Assembly (NCBI RefSeq): GCF_014851815.1
Contig: NZ_JACVAJ010000002.1
Location: 1,364,001 to 1,428,000, forward strand
DNA length: 64,000 nt
Reading direction: 5' to 3'
DNA from: Pseudoxanthomonas sp. PXM01
Lineage (GTDB): Bacteria > Pseudomonadota > Gammaproteobacteria > Xanthomonadales > Xanthomonadaceae
Shown: positions 50,665 through 59,855 of the stretch, in pieces
Numbering within the stretch: position 1 is the stretch's first letter
Layout: each line of letters begins with the position of its first letter
Notes under the pieces: model-generated
What the model was told of the DNA's origin: nothing
Seen by the model: only the letters and a program-made list of their open reading frames with translations
Databases searched by the model: none
Program-made: the position numbers and the translations under genes

Positions 50665-51039
50665 ATGAAGTTCCTGTTGATGATCTATACGGACGATTCC
50701 CTGCTCGAAGCGCTGCCCGATGGCGCGTTCGACCGCATGATGCATGGCTGCATCACCCACGCCGACGAACTGAAGGCGCAGGGCACGCTGATCGAATCGC
50801 AGCAGCTCGAACACGGCAGCACCGCGCGCACCGTGCGCGTGCGCAACGGCAAGACCAGCATCGTCGACGGCCCCTTCGCCGAGACGAAGGAAATCCTCGG
50901 CGGCTACAACCTGATCGAAGCCGACAGCCTCGACGAGGCGGTGCGGATCGCGCAGGCGTTCCCGTGGATCGGCACCGGCAGCATCGAAGTGCGGCCGGTG
51001 CGCGACTTCGACGAAGTACGGCGCCGCGTCGGCGCCTGA
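50665..51039 (+). CDS. YciI/DGPF-domain protein
   Basis: A 124-residue protein of the YciI type: MKFLLMIYTDDSLLEALPDG, then VDGPFAETKEILGGYNLIEA with the DGPF hallmark and a Glu/Asp-rich C-terminus. YciI-like proteins share a ferredoxin fold with muconolactone isomerases; DGPF variants are often near ECF sigma factors and VOC proteins, but their reaction is unknown. GGGAGG precedes the ATG. Its stop abuts that of the convergent S9 peptidase with no gap. Confidence 0.9.
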   Translation: MKFLLMIYTDDSLLEALPDGAFDRMMHGCITHADELKAQGTLIESQQLEHGSTARTVRVRNGKTSIVDGPFAETKEILGGYNLIEADSLDEAVRIAQAFPWIGTGSIEVRPVRDFDEVRRRVGA

Positions 51040-52980
51040 CTACTTCGCCTTCGCGCCGCCGAGATGGCGCGACAGGAAGTCCAGCAACCGCGTGTAGTAG
51101 ATCCGGCGGTTCGCCTCGGCGTAGAAGCCATGGCCTTCGGTGCGCACGTACAGCGTCTCCACCGGCACGTTGGCCGCCTTCAGCGCCTTCTCCATGCGCT
51201 CGCTGTGCGCCTGCGGCGCGATCTCGTCCTTGCCGCCCGCGGCCAGGAACACCGGAACCCGGATGCGCGATGCGAGCGTGGTGGGCGACACCTCCGCCAG
51301 GTTCGCGCGATCGTCGCTGACCCAATCCTCCACCCAGGTCCGACTGGCCCTGCTGTCGCGCGAATCCTGCTTGTGCATCAGCGCCAGGTCGTACACGCCC
51401 ACGTAGCCCGCCGCGCAGCGGTAGAGATCGGGCTCCCTGGCCACCCCCATCAGCGAGGCGTAGGCGCCGTAGCTGGCGCCGTACAGGCAGATGCGCTGCG
51501 GATCGGCGATCTTCTGCGCGATCGCCCAGCGCGTCGCATCGGTGATGTCGTCCTGCATGGTGCGCCCCCACTGGCGGGCGCCCGCCTGCTGGAACGCGCG
51601 ACCGTAGTTGCCGGAGCCGCGGTAGTTGATGCGCAGCACGGCGTAGCCCGCACGCGCCAGCATCTGCGCCTCGTCGTTGACCTCCCATCCGTCCGAGACG
51701 CCGAAAGGTCCGCCATGCGGCATCACCACCAGGGGCAGCGCCTTGCCGCCATGGTCCAGCGGCCGGGTCAGGTAACCGTGCAGCGGCAAGCCGTCGCGCG
51801 CCTGCACGGTGACCGGCTCGCTGGGCGACAGCGTTGCCGGATCGAACCAGCGGCGCCGGCTGAAGATGAGCTCGGCGGCGTTGGTGGTGGTGTCGAACAG
51901 GAAGAAGTCGCCGGGGTTGGTATCGCTCCACGCATGCACGACCTTCAGGCGGCCATCGCGGGTGCCCGAGGTGATCGCGATCGACAGCCCACGGAACGAA
52001 CGCTCCAGCTTGCGGTACATCCGCGCCGTGTCCGACGTCTCGTCGAAGAAGGCGGTGCGCAGCCGGTCGTGCATGAAGAACGCGCCCTGCGGTGTGCGTC
52101 CTGCCTCGCCGCCGTGGATGACGAGGTACGGGTCCACCACCTTGTCGCGCAGCACGTCGCTGCGCTTTCCGCTCACGGTGTCGAGCGCGACGATCGTGTC
52201 CGGGCCCTGCGGTTGCTCGACGCGCAGGTAGGCGGTGGCGCCGTCTTCCGACAGGCCCAGGGGCCATTCGACGCGACGGCTCTTGGCCTCGTCGTTGACC
52301 AGTTGCCACGACTCGCCGCGGCTGGGACGGTGGTAGAGCTTGCTGACGTTGTCGTCGCCGGCGCCCACTGCGAATCGCACCTGTCCGGCGGGATCGGACA
52401 CGAAGCGCGCCCGCTTGACCGGGGCGGAGGCCAACGTGTCGCGGCGCCCGGTGAAGGTATCCAGCAGTTCCACCCGCGTATTGGGCACGCTGGTATCCAG
52501 CGCGAAGACGCTCACCAGCACCTTGCGCGGTTCGTCCGGCAGCGTGCCGATGACATAGGCCGCATAGGGTTGCAGCCCGCTGCCATCCAGGCCGTAGCGC
52601 GCGAAGATCTGCCGGCGCGCACTGCCATCGGCATTGACGGCATACAGTTCGCCGGTCGCATACGGCGCATCGCGCGAACCGTATTTCACCGCCTTCGACA
52701 CGACCACGCGATCGTCGCTGATCCACCAGAAATCGTCGATCACCGAATCGGCGCCGCCACCGATCCGGGTCATCGCCTTGCCGTCAGAGCGGCGGACGAT
52801 GCCCAGTACGGTCTCGTTTTCCATCGGCACGGTCATGGCGTAGTACGTGCCATCCGGCGAGATCTTCAGCGTCTCCAGCACGTCCTTCTTCAGGAACGGC
52901 TCCAGATCGACCTGTGCGTGCGCGCTCGCCGCCACCAGGCATCCCAGCAGGATGCCCGCACTCCGTGTTCCCCACCCCAT
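51040..52980 (-). CDS. Secreted S9-family (prolyl-oligopeptidase) serine peptidase
   Basis: A 646-residue periplasmic peptidase. Signal peptide (residues 1-22, LLGCLVAASAHAQ), then a beta-propeller domain to about residue 400, then an alpha/beta hydrolase domain with the nucleophile in CLYGASYGAYAS, the Asp in FLAAGGKDEIAP and His in TEGHGFYAE. S9 enzymes cleave short peptides, many after Pro or hydrophobic residues. The ATG at 52980 has GGGAGG at 7 bases and starts the signal peptide; the ATG at 52998 is less likely. Complete catalytic triad. Confidence 0.94.
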   Translation of the reverse strand: MGWGTRSAGILLGCLVAASAHAQVDLEPFLKKDVLETLKISPDGTYYAMTVPMENETVLGIVRRSDGKAMTRIGGGADSVIDDFWWISDDRVVVSKAVKYGSRDAPYATGELYAVNADGSARRQIFARYGLDGSGLQPYAAYVIGTLPDEPRKVLVSVFALDTSVPNTRVELLDTFTGRRDTLASAPVKRARFVSDPAGQVRFAVGAGDDNVSKLYHRPSRGESWQLVNDEAKSRRVEWPLGLSEDGATAYLRVEQPQGPDTIVALDTVSGKRSDVLRDKVVDPYLVIHGGEAGRTPQGAFFMHDRLRTAFFDETSDTARMYRKLERSFRGLSIAITSGTRDGRLKVVHAWSDTNPGDFFLFDTTTNAAELIFSRRRWFDPATLSPSEPVTVQARDGLPLHGYLTRPLDHGGKALPLVVMPHGGPFGVSDGWEVNDEAQMLARAGYAVLRINYRGSGNYGRAFQQAGARQWGRTMQDDITDATRWAIAQKIADPQRICLYGASYGAYASLMGVAREPDLYRCAAGYVGVYDLALMHKQDSRDSRASRTWVEDWVSDDRANLAEVSPTTLASRIRVPVFLAAGGKDEIAPQAHSERMEKALKAANVPVETLYVRTEGHGFYAEANRRIYYTRLLDFLSRHLGGAKAK

Positions 52981-53196
52981 GGACGCCTCCCGTGGCATCG
53001 CGTGTCCCCGGGCGGATTAGAGCGCAGGGCCATCGGGACCGGCAAGCACGGCGGTCCGAGGCATGGCGCGCACCGGCTCGGCGCGTGGGCGCGGCCGGTT
53101 CCTGCCGGCGTTCGACCGGCGGGGCCGCGCGCGACAGAGTGACCTGCCGCTTCCGCAGAGCCCCGTGCAGCGGCTCTCCCGGCCACAGCAGGTACA

Positions 53197-53604
53197 TCAG
53201 TCGGACGGCATCGCGCCCTCGTCCATGTGCACGACCTCCCACTGGTGGCCATCGAGGTCCTGGAAACTGCGCTGGTACATGAAGCCGTAGTCCTTCGCTT
53301 CCAGCGTCTCGCTGCCGCCCGCGGCGAGCGCCTTGTCCGCCAGCGCGTCGACGCCGGCGCGCGACTCGGCCGACAGGCAGATGATCGCTTCCGTGTGCGT
53401 GCGCGCATCGCAGATCGTCTTGCGCGTGAAGCCCTGGAAGAACGGCTCGACCAGCAGCATCACGTAGATGGTGTCGCTGATGACGATGCAGGCGGCGTTC
53501 TCGTCGGTGAACTGCGGATTGTTCGCATAGCCGAGGGCCGTGAAGAACGCCTTGGATTTCTCCAGGTCGCGGACCGGCAGGTTGACGAAGATCTGGGTGC
53601 TCAT
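53197..53604 (-). CDS. VOC-family protein, PhnB-like
   Basis: A 135-residue vicinal-oxygen-chelate protein: MSTQIFVNLPVRDLEKSKAF at the N-terminus, a second module SRAGVDALADKALAAGG, and the ending QDLDGHQWEVVHMDEGAMP. It fits the glyoxalase/extradiol-dioxygenase-like VOC proteins that recur near YciI-type proteins. It lies 10 bases downstream of the second YciI gene and is probably co-transcribed with it. Substrate unknown. Confidence 0.9.
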   Translation of the reverse strand: MSTQIFVNLPVRDLEKSKAFFTALGYANNPQFTDENAACIVISDTIYVMLLVEPFFQGFTRKTICDARTHTEAIICLSAESRAGVDALADKALAAGGSETLEAKDYGFMYQRSFQDLDGHQWEVVHMDEGAMPSD

Positions 53605-53614
53605 GGCGGGGGCC

Positions 53615-54040
53615 TCAACGTTGGGTCTGCGACTGGATCCGTTCGGCAAGACGCGCTTCCTGCTCGCGCAGTTCCGGCGTCAGTTCGTCGCCGAAGTCTT
53701 CGGCTTCGAACACCGGGCGCAGTTCGATCTCCTCGCCGCCATCGAAGGGTGCGCGCTTGATCCACTCGATCGCCTCGTCGAAGTTGCGCACCTGCCAGAG
53801 CCAGAAACCGGCGATCAGTTCCTTCGCCTCGCTGAAGGGACCGTCGATGACGGTGCGCTGCTTGCCATCGAAGCGGACACGCGCGCCGCGCGCGGTGGGG
53901 TGCAGGCCTTCGCCGGCCAGCATGATGCCGGCCTTGACCAGCGCCTCGTTGAACTTGCCCATCTCTTCCAGCTGGCCGGTGCTCGGCATCTTCCCGGCTT
54001 CCGAATCGGCACTGGCCTTCACGATGACCATGACGCGCAT
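53615..54040 (-). CDS. YciI/DGPF-domain protein, second copy
   Basis: A 141-residue YciI-type protein with MRVMVIVKASADSEAGKMP, VIDGPFSEAKELIAGFWLWQ and a longer acidic C-terminus than the copy at 50665. The two share the DGPF core but not the flanks, so they are not recent duplicates. GGAGA gives the Shine-Dalgarno for the ATG at 54040. The VOC gene follows after 10 bases, the pairing seen around ECF-sigma-associated loci in other genomes; no such sigma factor is adjacent. Confidence 0.9.
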   Translation of the reverse strand: MRVMVIVKASADSEAGKMPSTGQLEEMGKFNEALVKAGIMLAGEGLHPTARGARVRFDGKQRTVIDGPFSEAKELIAGFWLWQVRNFDEAIEWIKRAPFDGGEEIELRPVFEAEDFGDELTPELREQEARLAERIQSQTQR

Positions 54041-54145
54041 TGCGATCTCCTGTCGTGCGGACCGGTCGCTCCGGCCGCTTTCAGGATAGCGACGGACCGG
54101 TGAGGCCCGAATCGACATGCGCCCGCCAAAAAAAAGGGGGGCGCC

Positions 54146-56245
54146 CTATTGCAGCCGCAGCTTCAGGTCGCGGCGGCCCTGGGCGTCGTTGCCGCTGTAG
54201 TCGCGGGCGGTGATGCGCAGGGTGTAATCGCCGGGCGGCAGGTCGCCCACCTGCCACGTGCCCTCGGCCCACGTGCCGTCACGGACCGTGTTGGTCACGC
54301 TGTACTTGAAGCGGGTGACCGCACTGCCGTGCACGGTGATGCCGCTGCCGGGTGCATAGGCGACCTGCACCGCCTCATCGGACGGAAGGCGATGGAAGTC
54401 GATGGTCATGCGCGGGGTGTCGAAGCCGGCGACCGGCGTCCCGTCGTCGTGCAGCACCTGGTAGCCCAGCGCGTACAGGCCAAGACGGCGACGCGGCAGA
54501 TTGCGGTCCACCTGGTCCCACGCATCCACGACGATGCGCACGCCCTGCAGGTCGCGCGGTACCAGTACGCGGCCGTCCTGGCGCTGGTCGATCGGCTGGT
54601 CCAGCGTATCGAACAGGGCGACCTCGTCGATGCGCGGCGGGTACGCGTCGGTGAAGCCGGTGAAGCCCAGCGAGATGGCATTGCGTTCGTAGCCCGAGGG
54701 CCCGATCGACAGGTGCACGTGCGCCATGCGGTTGACCGTGCCCAGCGCGTCGCCCGCGGCGAAGCGGGTGCCACGGCGCACGCGGATGCGGCTGGGATCG
54801 CCGCTCAGGTCGCGCAACAGTTGGAAACGTGCAGGATCGAGCAGATCGCCGCGCGGTGTGCGGCCGACACGCATGTGGATGTAGTCCAGCGACCCTACGC
54901 CCAGCCCTTCGCTGAGGCCGTTGAAGTTCCATGCGGCGGAAGGACTGCTGACCTTGCCGTCGGCGATGGCGAGCACGGTGGCCCCGACATCGCCACGGAT
55001 GTCGAGCCCGCCATGCAGGTGATGGCGGCTCTCGCCCTGGTAGTCGCCGCGCACTTCGCCCAGCGTGCCGACCACCTCGTGCCAGCCCTCCTGCGGCTGC
55101 AATGGCCAGCGTCCCGCCGTCTGCGGCAGCGGATCGTCCTGCGACGGACCGACCACCGCAGGGACGGGCGCTGCTCCCGCCGCCAGCGGCGCGATGCGAT
55201 GCACCCGATGGCTGCCCGCGTCGGTGAAGTGCACATCCCCGGCGGCGTCGACAGCCAGGCCCGCCGTGCGCGACAGGCGCTGTCCCGACATGTGGCCCGC
55301 CAGGGCCTGCCAGCGACCATCGCGCATCACCTGCATCACCTGGCCGCTGAACAGCTCACCGACATACAGATGGCCGTCGTGCGTCAGTGCCAGCGACAGC
55401 GGCCGGCGCGGACCGGCCTGCGTCGGCAGGTCCGCCTGCACGGGCAGCGTGCTGACGCCCCCGTGGGAATCGATGCGACGGATCGCGTCATTGCGCAGGT
55501 CCGCAACCCACACCACGCCGGTGGCATCCACGGCGATGCCGGTGGGCGTGTCGAAGCGCGCTTCGCTACCGGTGCCGTCGAAGAAGCCCGGCGCATCGCC
55601 ACCCGCGAGGGTGGTGACCTGGCCATCGCGGTCGATCATGCGGATGCGGTCGTTGTAGGTGTCGGCCACATAGACGCGCCCCGTACCATCCACAGCGACG
55701 CCGATGGGCCCGTTGAACTGCGCCTGCGTCGCCGGACCATCGCGGAAACCGGCTTCACCCGTCCCGGCGACGGTGGTCACCACGCCGTCCGGCGTGATCC
55801 TGCGGATGGCATGGTTGCCGGTGTCGGCCACGTACAGGTTGTCGTGGACGTCCCGCGCGAGCGCGGACGGTGTATGGAACGCCGCCGCCGTGCCGATGCC
55901 GTCGGCAAAGCCCTCGTTGCCGCCGGCGAGCGTGGACACCGTGCCGTCCCGCGCGATGCGGCGGATGCGGTTGGCATCGCCGGCGTCGGCAACGTAGCGC
56001 GTGCCGTCCTCCATCACCACGATGCCCCACGGGTCGTCGAAGCGGGCCTGCACACCGGCCCCGTCGCGTACGCCGCGCACGCCATCGCCGGCGGCCAGCG
56101 ACAGCTGGCCCGTCCAGCCGAACGGCGTGACCGGCGGACCTGCTTCAGGGACGGGAACGGGGAAACGCGGCGTGACCAGGAAGGTCGCGGCCAGGGCGAT
56201 GGCGGTCAGGACCACCACCACCCACAGCCAGACAGTACGGCTCAT
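54146..56245 (-). CDS. NHL beta-propeller fused to an M23-type peptidase domain
   Basis: A 699-residue envelope protein. One N-terminal membrane anchor (residues ~5-25) leads into about six NHL repeats (e.g. GFADGIGTAAAFHTPSALA, GFRDGPATQAQFNGPIGVA), making a propeller to about residue 365. A LytM/M23-like domain follows with HHLHGGLDIRGD (about 406-417) and HVHLSIG (about 508-514), the first being the HxxxD and the second the HxH zinc motif. The C-terminal ~140 residues are beta-rich. M23 enzymes cut peptidoglycan cross-links; the combination suggests envelope remodelling with a sensing or docking domain. It lies downstream of the DUF11 gene by 77 bases. Confidence 0.88.
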   Translation of the reverse strand: MSRTVWLWVVVVLTAIALAATFLVTPRFPVPVPEAGPPVTPFGWTGQLSLAAGDGVRGVRDGAGVQARFDDPWGIVVMEDGTRYVADAGDANRIRRIARDGTVSTLAGGNEGFADGIGTAAAFHTPSALARDVHDNLYVADTGNHAIRRITPDGVVTTVAGTGEAGFRDGPATQAQFNGPIGVAVDGTGRVYVADTYNDRIRMIDRDGQVTTLAGGDAPGFFDGTGSEARFDTPTGIAVDATGVVWVADLRNDAIRRIDSHGGVSTLPVQADLPTQAGPRRPLSLALTHDGHLYVGELFSGQVMQVMRDGRWQALAGHMSGQRLSRTAGLAVDAAGDVHFTDAGSHRVHRIAPLAAGAAPVPAVVGPSQDDPLPQTAGRWPLQPQEGWHEVVGTLGEVRGDYQGESRHHLHGGLDIRGDVGATVLAIADGKVSSPSAAWNFNGLSEGLGVGSLDYIHMRVGRTPRGDLLDPARFQLLRDLSGDPSRIRVRRGTRFAAGDALGTVNRMAHVHLSIGPSGYERNAISLGFTGFTDAYPPRIDEVALFDTLDQPIDQRQDGRVLVPRDLQGVRIVVDAWDQVDRNLPRRRLGLYALGYQVLHDDGTPVAGFDTPRMTIDFHRLPSDEAVQVAYAPGSGITVHGSAVTRFKYSVTNTVRDGTWAEGTWQVGDLPPGDYTLRITARDYSGNDAQGRRDLKLRLQ

Positions 56246-56289
56246 TGCATCGATGCGGCGAAGAACGGAGCCGCATCATGGAGACTCGT

Positions 56290-56310
56290 GGCGCGCTTGG
56301 GAAGCGCGCC
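56290..56310. terminator. 9-bp hairpin between DUF11 gene and NHL/M23 gene
   Basis: GGCGCGCTT (56290-56298) pairs with AAGCGCGCC (56302-56310) around GGG, within the 77-base gap after the DUF11 stop. No T-run follows on the minus strand, so it is a weak terminator or an mRNA-end hairpin. Confidence 0.5.
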
Positions 56311-56322
56311 GCGGCGCCGGCC

Positions 56323-58050
56323 TCAGAAGCCGGTCGCCGTCACCTGGCAGGGCACGGTGAACGTCACCGCGCCGCCGGCCGGCAGCGTGGGTACGGCCAC
56401 GCCACCACTGACCAGGCTGGGCAATGCGCCCGCACCCGGGCACGCCGCGCCACCACTGGCGACGCAGCTGATCGGATTGCCCGACACCGGGCACGTCAGG
56501 CCCGCGCCCGGCGTGTCGGTGACCACCGCACCATCGGCCGCGGCGGGTCCCGCATTCGACACGACCACGCTGAAGTTCCTCACCTGCCCGCTGACGGCGG
56601 CACCCGGGGCCGTCGACTTCACCACCGACACGTCGGTGACGCGTGCGCTGTTGGTGATCGTGCAGACGATGGCCTGCCCCGCATGCGCACCGGTCAGCGT
56701 CAGCGTGTTGCCGCTCAGGCTGCCGCCACTGCACGACCATGCGCTCGCCGTGTAGGTCCGCGCGTTGCCCGCACCCAGCGTCTCGGCCAGCGTGATGACG
56801 TTGCCCGGCACGACCTGCACGGCGACGCCGGTATCGGTTTCCGACGCCGTGTTGGCGGTGGATGCCAGCGTGGCGTTGTTCGCGCCGCCGGTCGCCGACA
56901 GTGCCGCGGTGTCGTTGACGGCCGCGTTCACCCACGTCTTCGCCAGCGCCAGCGTCGCCGTCGCGCTGTTGGTGAACGTGCAGGTGATGGTCTGGCTGGT
57001 GCCGTAGTTGGCGGCGCCGATGGCGATCTGCCTCGTCGTGGTGTTGACCGTGGCCGGCACCGCCGTGCCGGTCTGGTCGACGCAGCTGCCGGCCGTCATC
57101 ACGTAGCCGGCCGGCGGCGTGGATTCGCTCAGCGTGATCGCCGCGGCGTGGTTGGTGATCGGATACGTCGTGGACGATACGGGCGTGTTCTGGGCCGTGG
57201 TCGTCAGGCTGAACGACGGTGTCACCGCGCCGCTGGTGGTGAACGGGAACGTGCCGGTGCCGCCCACGGACTGTTTGCGCACGATGAGGCTGGAACCAGG
57301 AAAGCTCCAGCGCAGCTCCAGTTCGTCGCCATCGCCGCGCGAGCCGATCATGTCGACCCGGAAGGTCAGGCTGGTGATGCCGGTGCCGTTGAACCGGACC
57401 GAACCGCAGCCGGTGCCGTTGGTGGTACCGAGGCACTCGGAACTGCCAGTGCCGCTGAAGGTGCCGGTGGAGGACCGGTAAAAACGATTCTGTGCCGCAT
57501 CGACGACGAACTGGGGGTTGCCGTTCAGGCGCTCCAGCGCCACCGCACCGCTCTGTGCGTTGAACGACGTCAGCTCCCAGCGCGTGCTGTTCGGCCGGTT
57601 GTTGTCATAGAAGCCGCCGATACGGTCGACATGCAACACGGGGTTGTCGACGGGCTTGCTGAAGGTGACCACGTAACTCCGCGCGCTGCCGCTGTCGAAG
57701 ACCATGGTCAACGACGTGCCACCGCTCACGGTGGCGCCGTACGGGTCGGTCCACCGGTTGGTGGTGTTGAAGGTGCCGCTCGAATAGGCCTCGTCCGCCG
57801 TCCCGGTGAACGTCACGGTGATGCCATTGACGTTGGCGCTGGCCCAGGCGTTCCCATTGAAGGTCCATCCATTGGTGATCAGCGCCAGCGCCGATCCGGC
57901 GAGCAGCAGGCCCGCGGACAGCAGCACCGCCTGCGAGATGCGGCGGCGCCAGCCAGCGGACGACGTGGCGGTGCGGGAGACGGAGGAAAGAGGCAGACGT
58001 GCGGAACGTGCGCCTCGCGGGCGCAAGGCATCAATAGCGCGGTACGACAT
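56323..58050 (-). CDS. Secreted DUF11-domain surface protein
   Basis: A 575-residue exported protein with a basic N-region and signal helix (about 37-57, AVLLSAGLLLAGSALA). The first ~200 residues are a beta-rich ligand-binding-like region. Two prealbumin-like-fold modules with paired Cys follow (about 255-360 and 360-460, ending ITCTFTNSA and IVCTITNSA), then one DUF11 module at the end (SVVKSTAPGAAVSGQVRNFS to VPCQVTATGF). Such proteins are secreted or surface adhesin-like. There is no anchoring motif after the last module, so it is released or held by an unknown route. Confidence 0.85.
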   Translation of the reverse strand: MSYRAIDALRPRGARSARLPLSSVSRTATSSAGWRRRISQAVLLSAGLLLAGSALALITNGWTFNGNAWASANVNGITVTFTGTADEAYSSGTFNTTNRWTDPYGATVSGGTSLTMVFDSGSARSYVVTFSKPVDNPVLHVDRIGGFYDNNRPNSTRWELTSFNAQSGAVALERLNGNPQFVVDAAQNRFYRSSTGTFSGTGSSECLGTTNGTGCGSVRFNGTGITSLTFRVDMIGSRGDGDELELRWSFPGSSLIVRKQSVGGTGTFPFTTSGAVTPSFSLTTTAQNTPVSSTTYPITNHAAAITLSESTPPAGYVMTAGSCVDQTGTAVPATVNTTTRQIAIGAANYGTSQTITCTFTNSATATLALAKTWVNAAVNDTAALSATGGANNATLASTANTASETDTGVAVQVVPGNVITLAETLGAGNARTYTASAWSCSGGSLSGNTLTLTGAHAGQAIVCTITNSARVTDVSVVKSTAPGAAVSGQVRNFSVVVSNAGPAAADGAVVTDTPGAGLTCPVSGNPISCVASGGAACPGAGALPSLVSGGVAVPTLPAGGAVTFTVPCQVTATGF

Positions 58051-58318
58051 CGACGAACGGATCCCCTGACGCTTCTGTGGAAGAGGCGCTCCCCAGGTCC
58101 ATCCGACAACGGACCCTTACCGCTTGCCCCCTGTGGCAAGCCGACCCAAGACGCCTTCCAGGCAAGGAGGGGTCGACCGAAAGTGTGACGCGTATCGTAA
58201 CTTACAGTCGTCACATTTGCGACCTGGGTCACAGTGGCAACTCGGGGCTACCGGATCGGGCCGCCTTCACTGCGATGGCGGAAGCCAAGGGGCCGGGCCG
58301 CGAGCGCGCAGTCCGCCA

Positions 58319-59047
58319 CTAGCCGGTCTCGCGTGGCCTGAACGGTGAGTCCAGCGCGACCGGATCCGTCGGGTTTTCCGGCTGCCCGGCGGCGGCCATG
58401 CATTCACGCGTCCGCGCCGCCGCGGTTTGACGCTCCCGTCGTGCGGAGCGTTCTTCGAACGAGAACGCGACCGGAATCCGCATCCGGGTCGCGATGCGCC
58501 GGCCATCCACCTCTTCGGGTACATACCGCATGACCGCCACCCAGGCTTCCAGGACCGCCTTGAAGTCCTTCACGGAGCCTCGCGTGGCCTTCATCGACTG
58601 CACCGTGGCCAGACCGTCCTCCCCGATCAGCACGTTGAGGTCGATCTCGGCCTGCGCGCCCGACCGCATCGCGGCCGGTGGGTACGGCAGCCTGGGTAAC
58701 CGCACGGCATCGTTCGCATAGCCGGGGCCGTTGCCCTGGTAATCCATCCCGACCCGCAGGCCGCCATCCGACTGCGGGATCGCACAGGCCTGCAGCCGGA
58801 CGTGAGTGATGCCCGGCCTGGCCACGCCATCGACCATCGCGGGCTCGAAGCGCCACTGCTTCACGCGCGCCTCGACCGCTTCACGTACCGGTACGGGCAG
58901 CCGGGCGCTGGCCTGCACCGCCTGCGGAACACCCTCGGCATCCAGTGTGATCCGGGCCGTAGCCGGGAAAAGCACCGGTTCCTTCGTGCCCTCCGCCTGC
59001 GTCGCACCCGCGCACAGCAGAAGTCCCCACACGCTCCATGTCTTCAT
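58319..59047 (-). CDS. TonB-like energy-transducer-type protein 1 of 3
   Basis: A 242-residue exported protein, signal peptide residues 1-18 (LLLCAGATQAEG). It shares a plan with the two next genes: a first beta domain (ARITLDAEGVPQAVQASARL, KQWRFEPAMVDG), a linker with GNGPGYANDAVRLPRLPYP, a TonB-C-like domain (IDLNVLIGEDGLATVQS, MRYVPEEVDGRRIATRM) and a short tail VALDSPFRP. The 'RYPEEVDG' block is where TonB C-terminal domains touch receptors. No N-terminal anchor helix is retained after processing, so it is not a normal TonB and may be a soluble periplasmic protein. Confidence 0.8.
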   Translation of the reverse strand: MKTWSVWGLLLCAGATQAEGTKEPVLFPATARITLDAEGVPQAVQASARLPVPVREAVEARVKQWRFEPAMVDGVARPGITHVRLQACAIPQSDGGLRVGMDYQGNGPGYANDAVRLPRLPYPPAAMRSGAQAEIDLNVLIGEDGLATVQSMKATRGSVKDFKAVLEAWVAVMRYVPEEVDGRRIATRMRIPVAFSFEERSARRERQTAAARTRECMAAAGQPENPTDPVALDSPFRPRETG

Positions 59048-59079
59048 GACCTTCCCCCAGGCAAGCGTTCGATCCGGAA

Positions 59080-59829
59080 TCAACTCGTCGTGATCGGTTT
59101 GAACGGCGAGTCCAGCACGACCGGACGAGGCGCTTCGTCCTGGTCTCCGCCCATCGCCGCCATGCACTCCGGCGAGCGACGCCCGGCTTCGCGCTCCTGG
59201 CGCGCCTGTTGCCGCCAGCTGAGTGCGCCCCCTTCCATCGAGAAATCCACGGGAATGGCGACACGGGTTGCGACAGGCGCACCGTCGACCTCCTCCGGGA
59301 TGTAGCGCAGCGAAGCGGCCCACGTGCGCAGCGCCGCGTCGAACAGCCGCAACTCGCCCTTCTGGACCTCGATCGTGTCCACGCTGGCGCGACCATCCGT
59401 GCCGATCTTCATCAAGACGCGGAACATGCCCACCTTGCCCCGCTTGGCCGCATCGATCGGGTAGCGGGGCGCCGGCGCGTAGTAACGCCCATCCGCGTAG
59501 CCCGGACCGTTCCAGCCGTAATCCACGGCCAGTCGCATGTTGCCGCCGGCTGCCGGCGCCGCGCATGCATCGACGAAGACGGTGGTCGCGCCGGCATGGG
59601 CCCGACCGCCGACCTGGGCAGGTTCGAATCGCCAGCGCATCACCTGTTCCTCGATCGCGGTCCGGACTACGCCCGGCAGCTTCTGGTCGACCTCGACCCG
59701 CTGCGGAACGCCCTGCGCATCCAGCGCGACGCGCGCATGCGCACGGAAATGGATCGGCTTCTGTACCGGCTCGGCCGACGACGCCCCCAGCGCCACCAGC
59801 AGCAGTGCCCATGCACACCAGGGTTTCAT
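59080..59829 (-). CDS. TonB-like energy-transducer-type protein 2 of 3
   Basis: A 249-residue paralogue with the same order of parts: signal peptide (1-19, LLLVALGASSAEP), beta domain (ARVALDAQGVPQRVEVDQKL, MRWRFEPAQVGG), linker (GWNGPGYADGRYYAPAPRYP), TonB-C-like part (FRVLMKIGTDGRASVDTIEV, LRYIPEEVDGAPVATRV) and the tail PVVLDSPFKPITTS. The tail is identical to that of the third copy. It lies 32 bases upstream of copy 1 and 26 bases after copy 3 on the same strand, indicating a tandem operon. Confidence 0.82.
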   Translation of the reverse strand: MKPWCAWALLLVALGASSAEPVQKPIHFRAHARVALDAQGVPQRVEVDQKLPGVVRTAIEEQVMRWRFEPAQVGGRAHAGATTVFVDACAAPAAGGNMRLAVDYGWNGPGYADGRYYAPAPRYPIDAAKRGKVGMFRVLMKIGTDGRASVDTIEVQKGELRLFDAALRTWAASLRYIPEEVDGAPVATRVAIPVDFSMEGGALSWRQQARQEREAGRRSPECMAAMGGDQDEAPRPVVLDSPFKPITTS

Positions 59830-59855
59830 CGTGGCTCTCCTGTATCGGTGGCGCG

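Noticed and set aside
54120-54145. A Rho-independent terminator for the NHL/M23 gene
   Set aside because: There is a run of eight T on the minus strand after GGGCGCCC, but that palindrome has no loop, and no other stable stem precedes the run.
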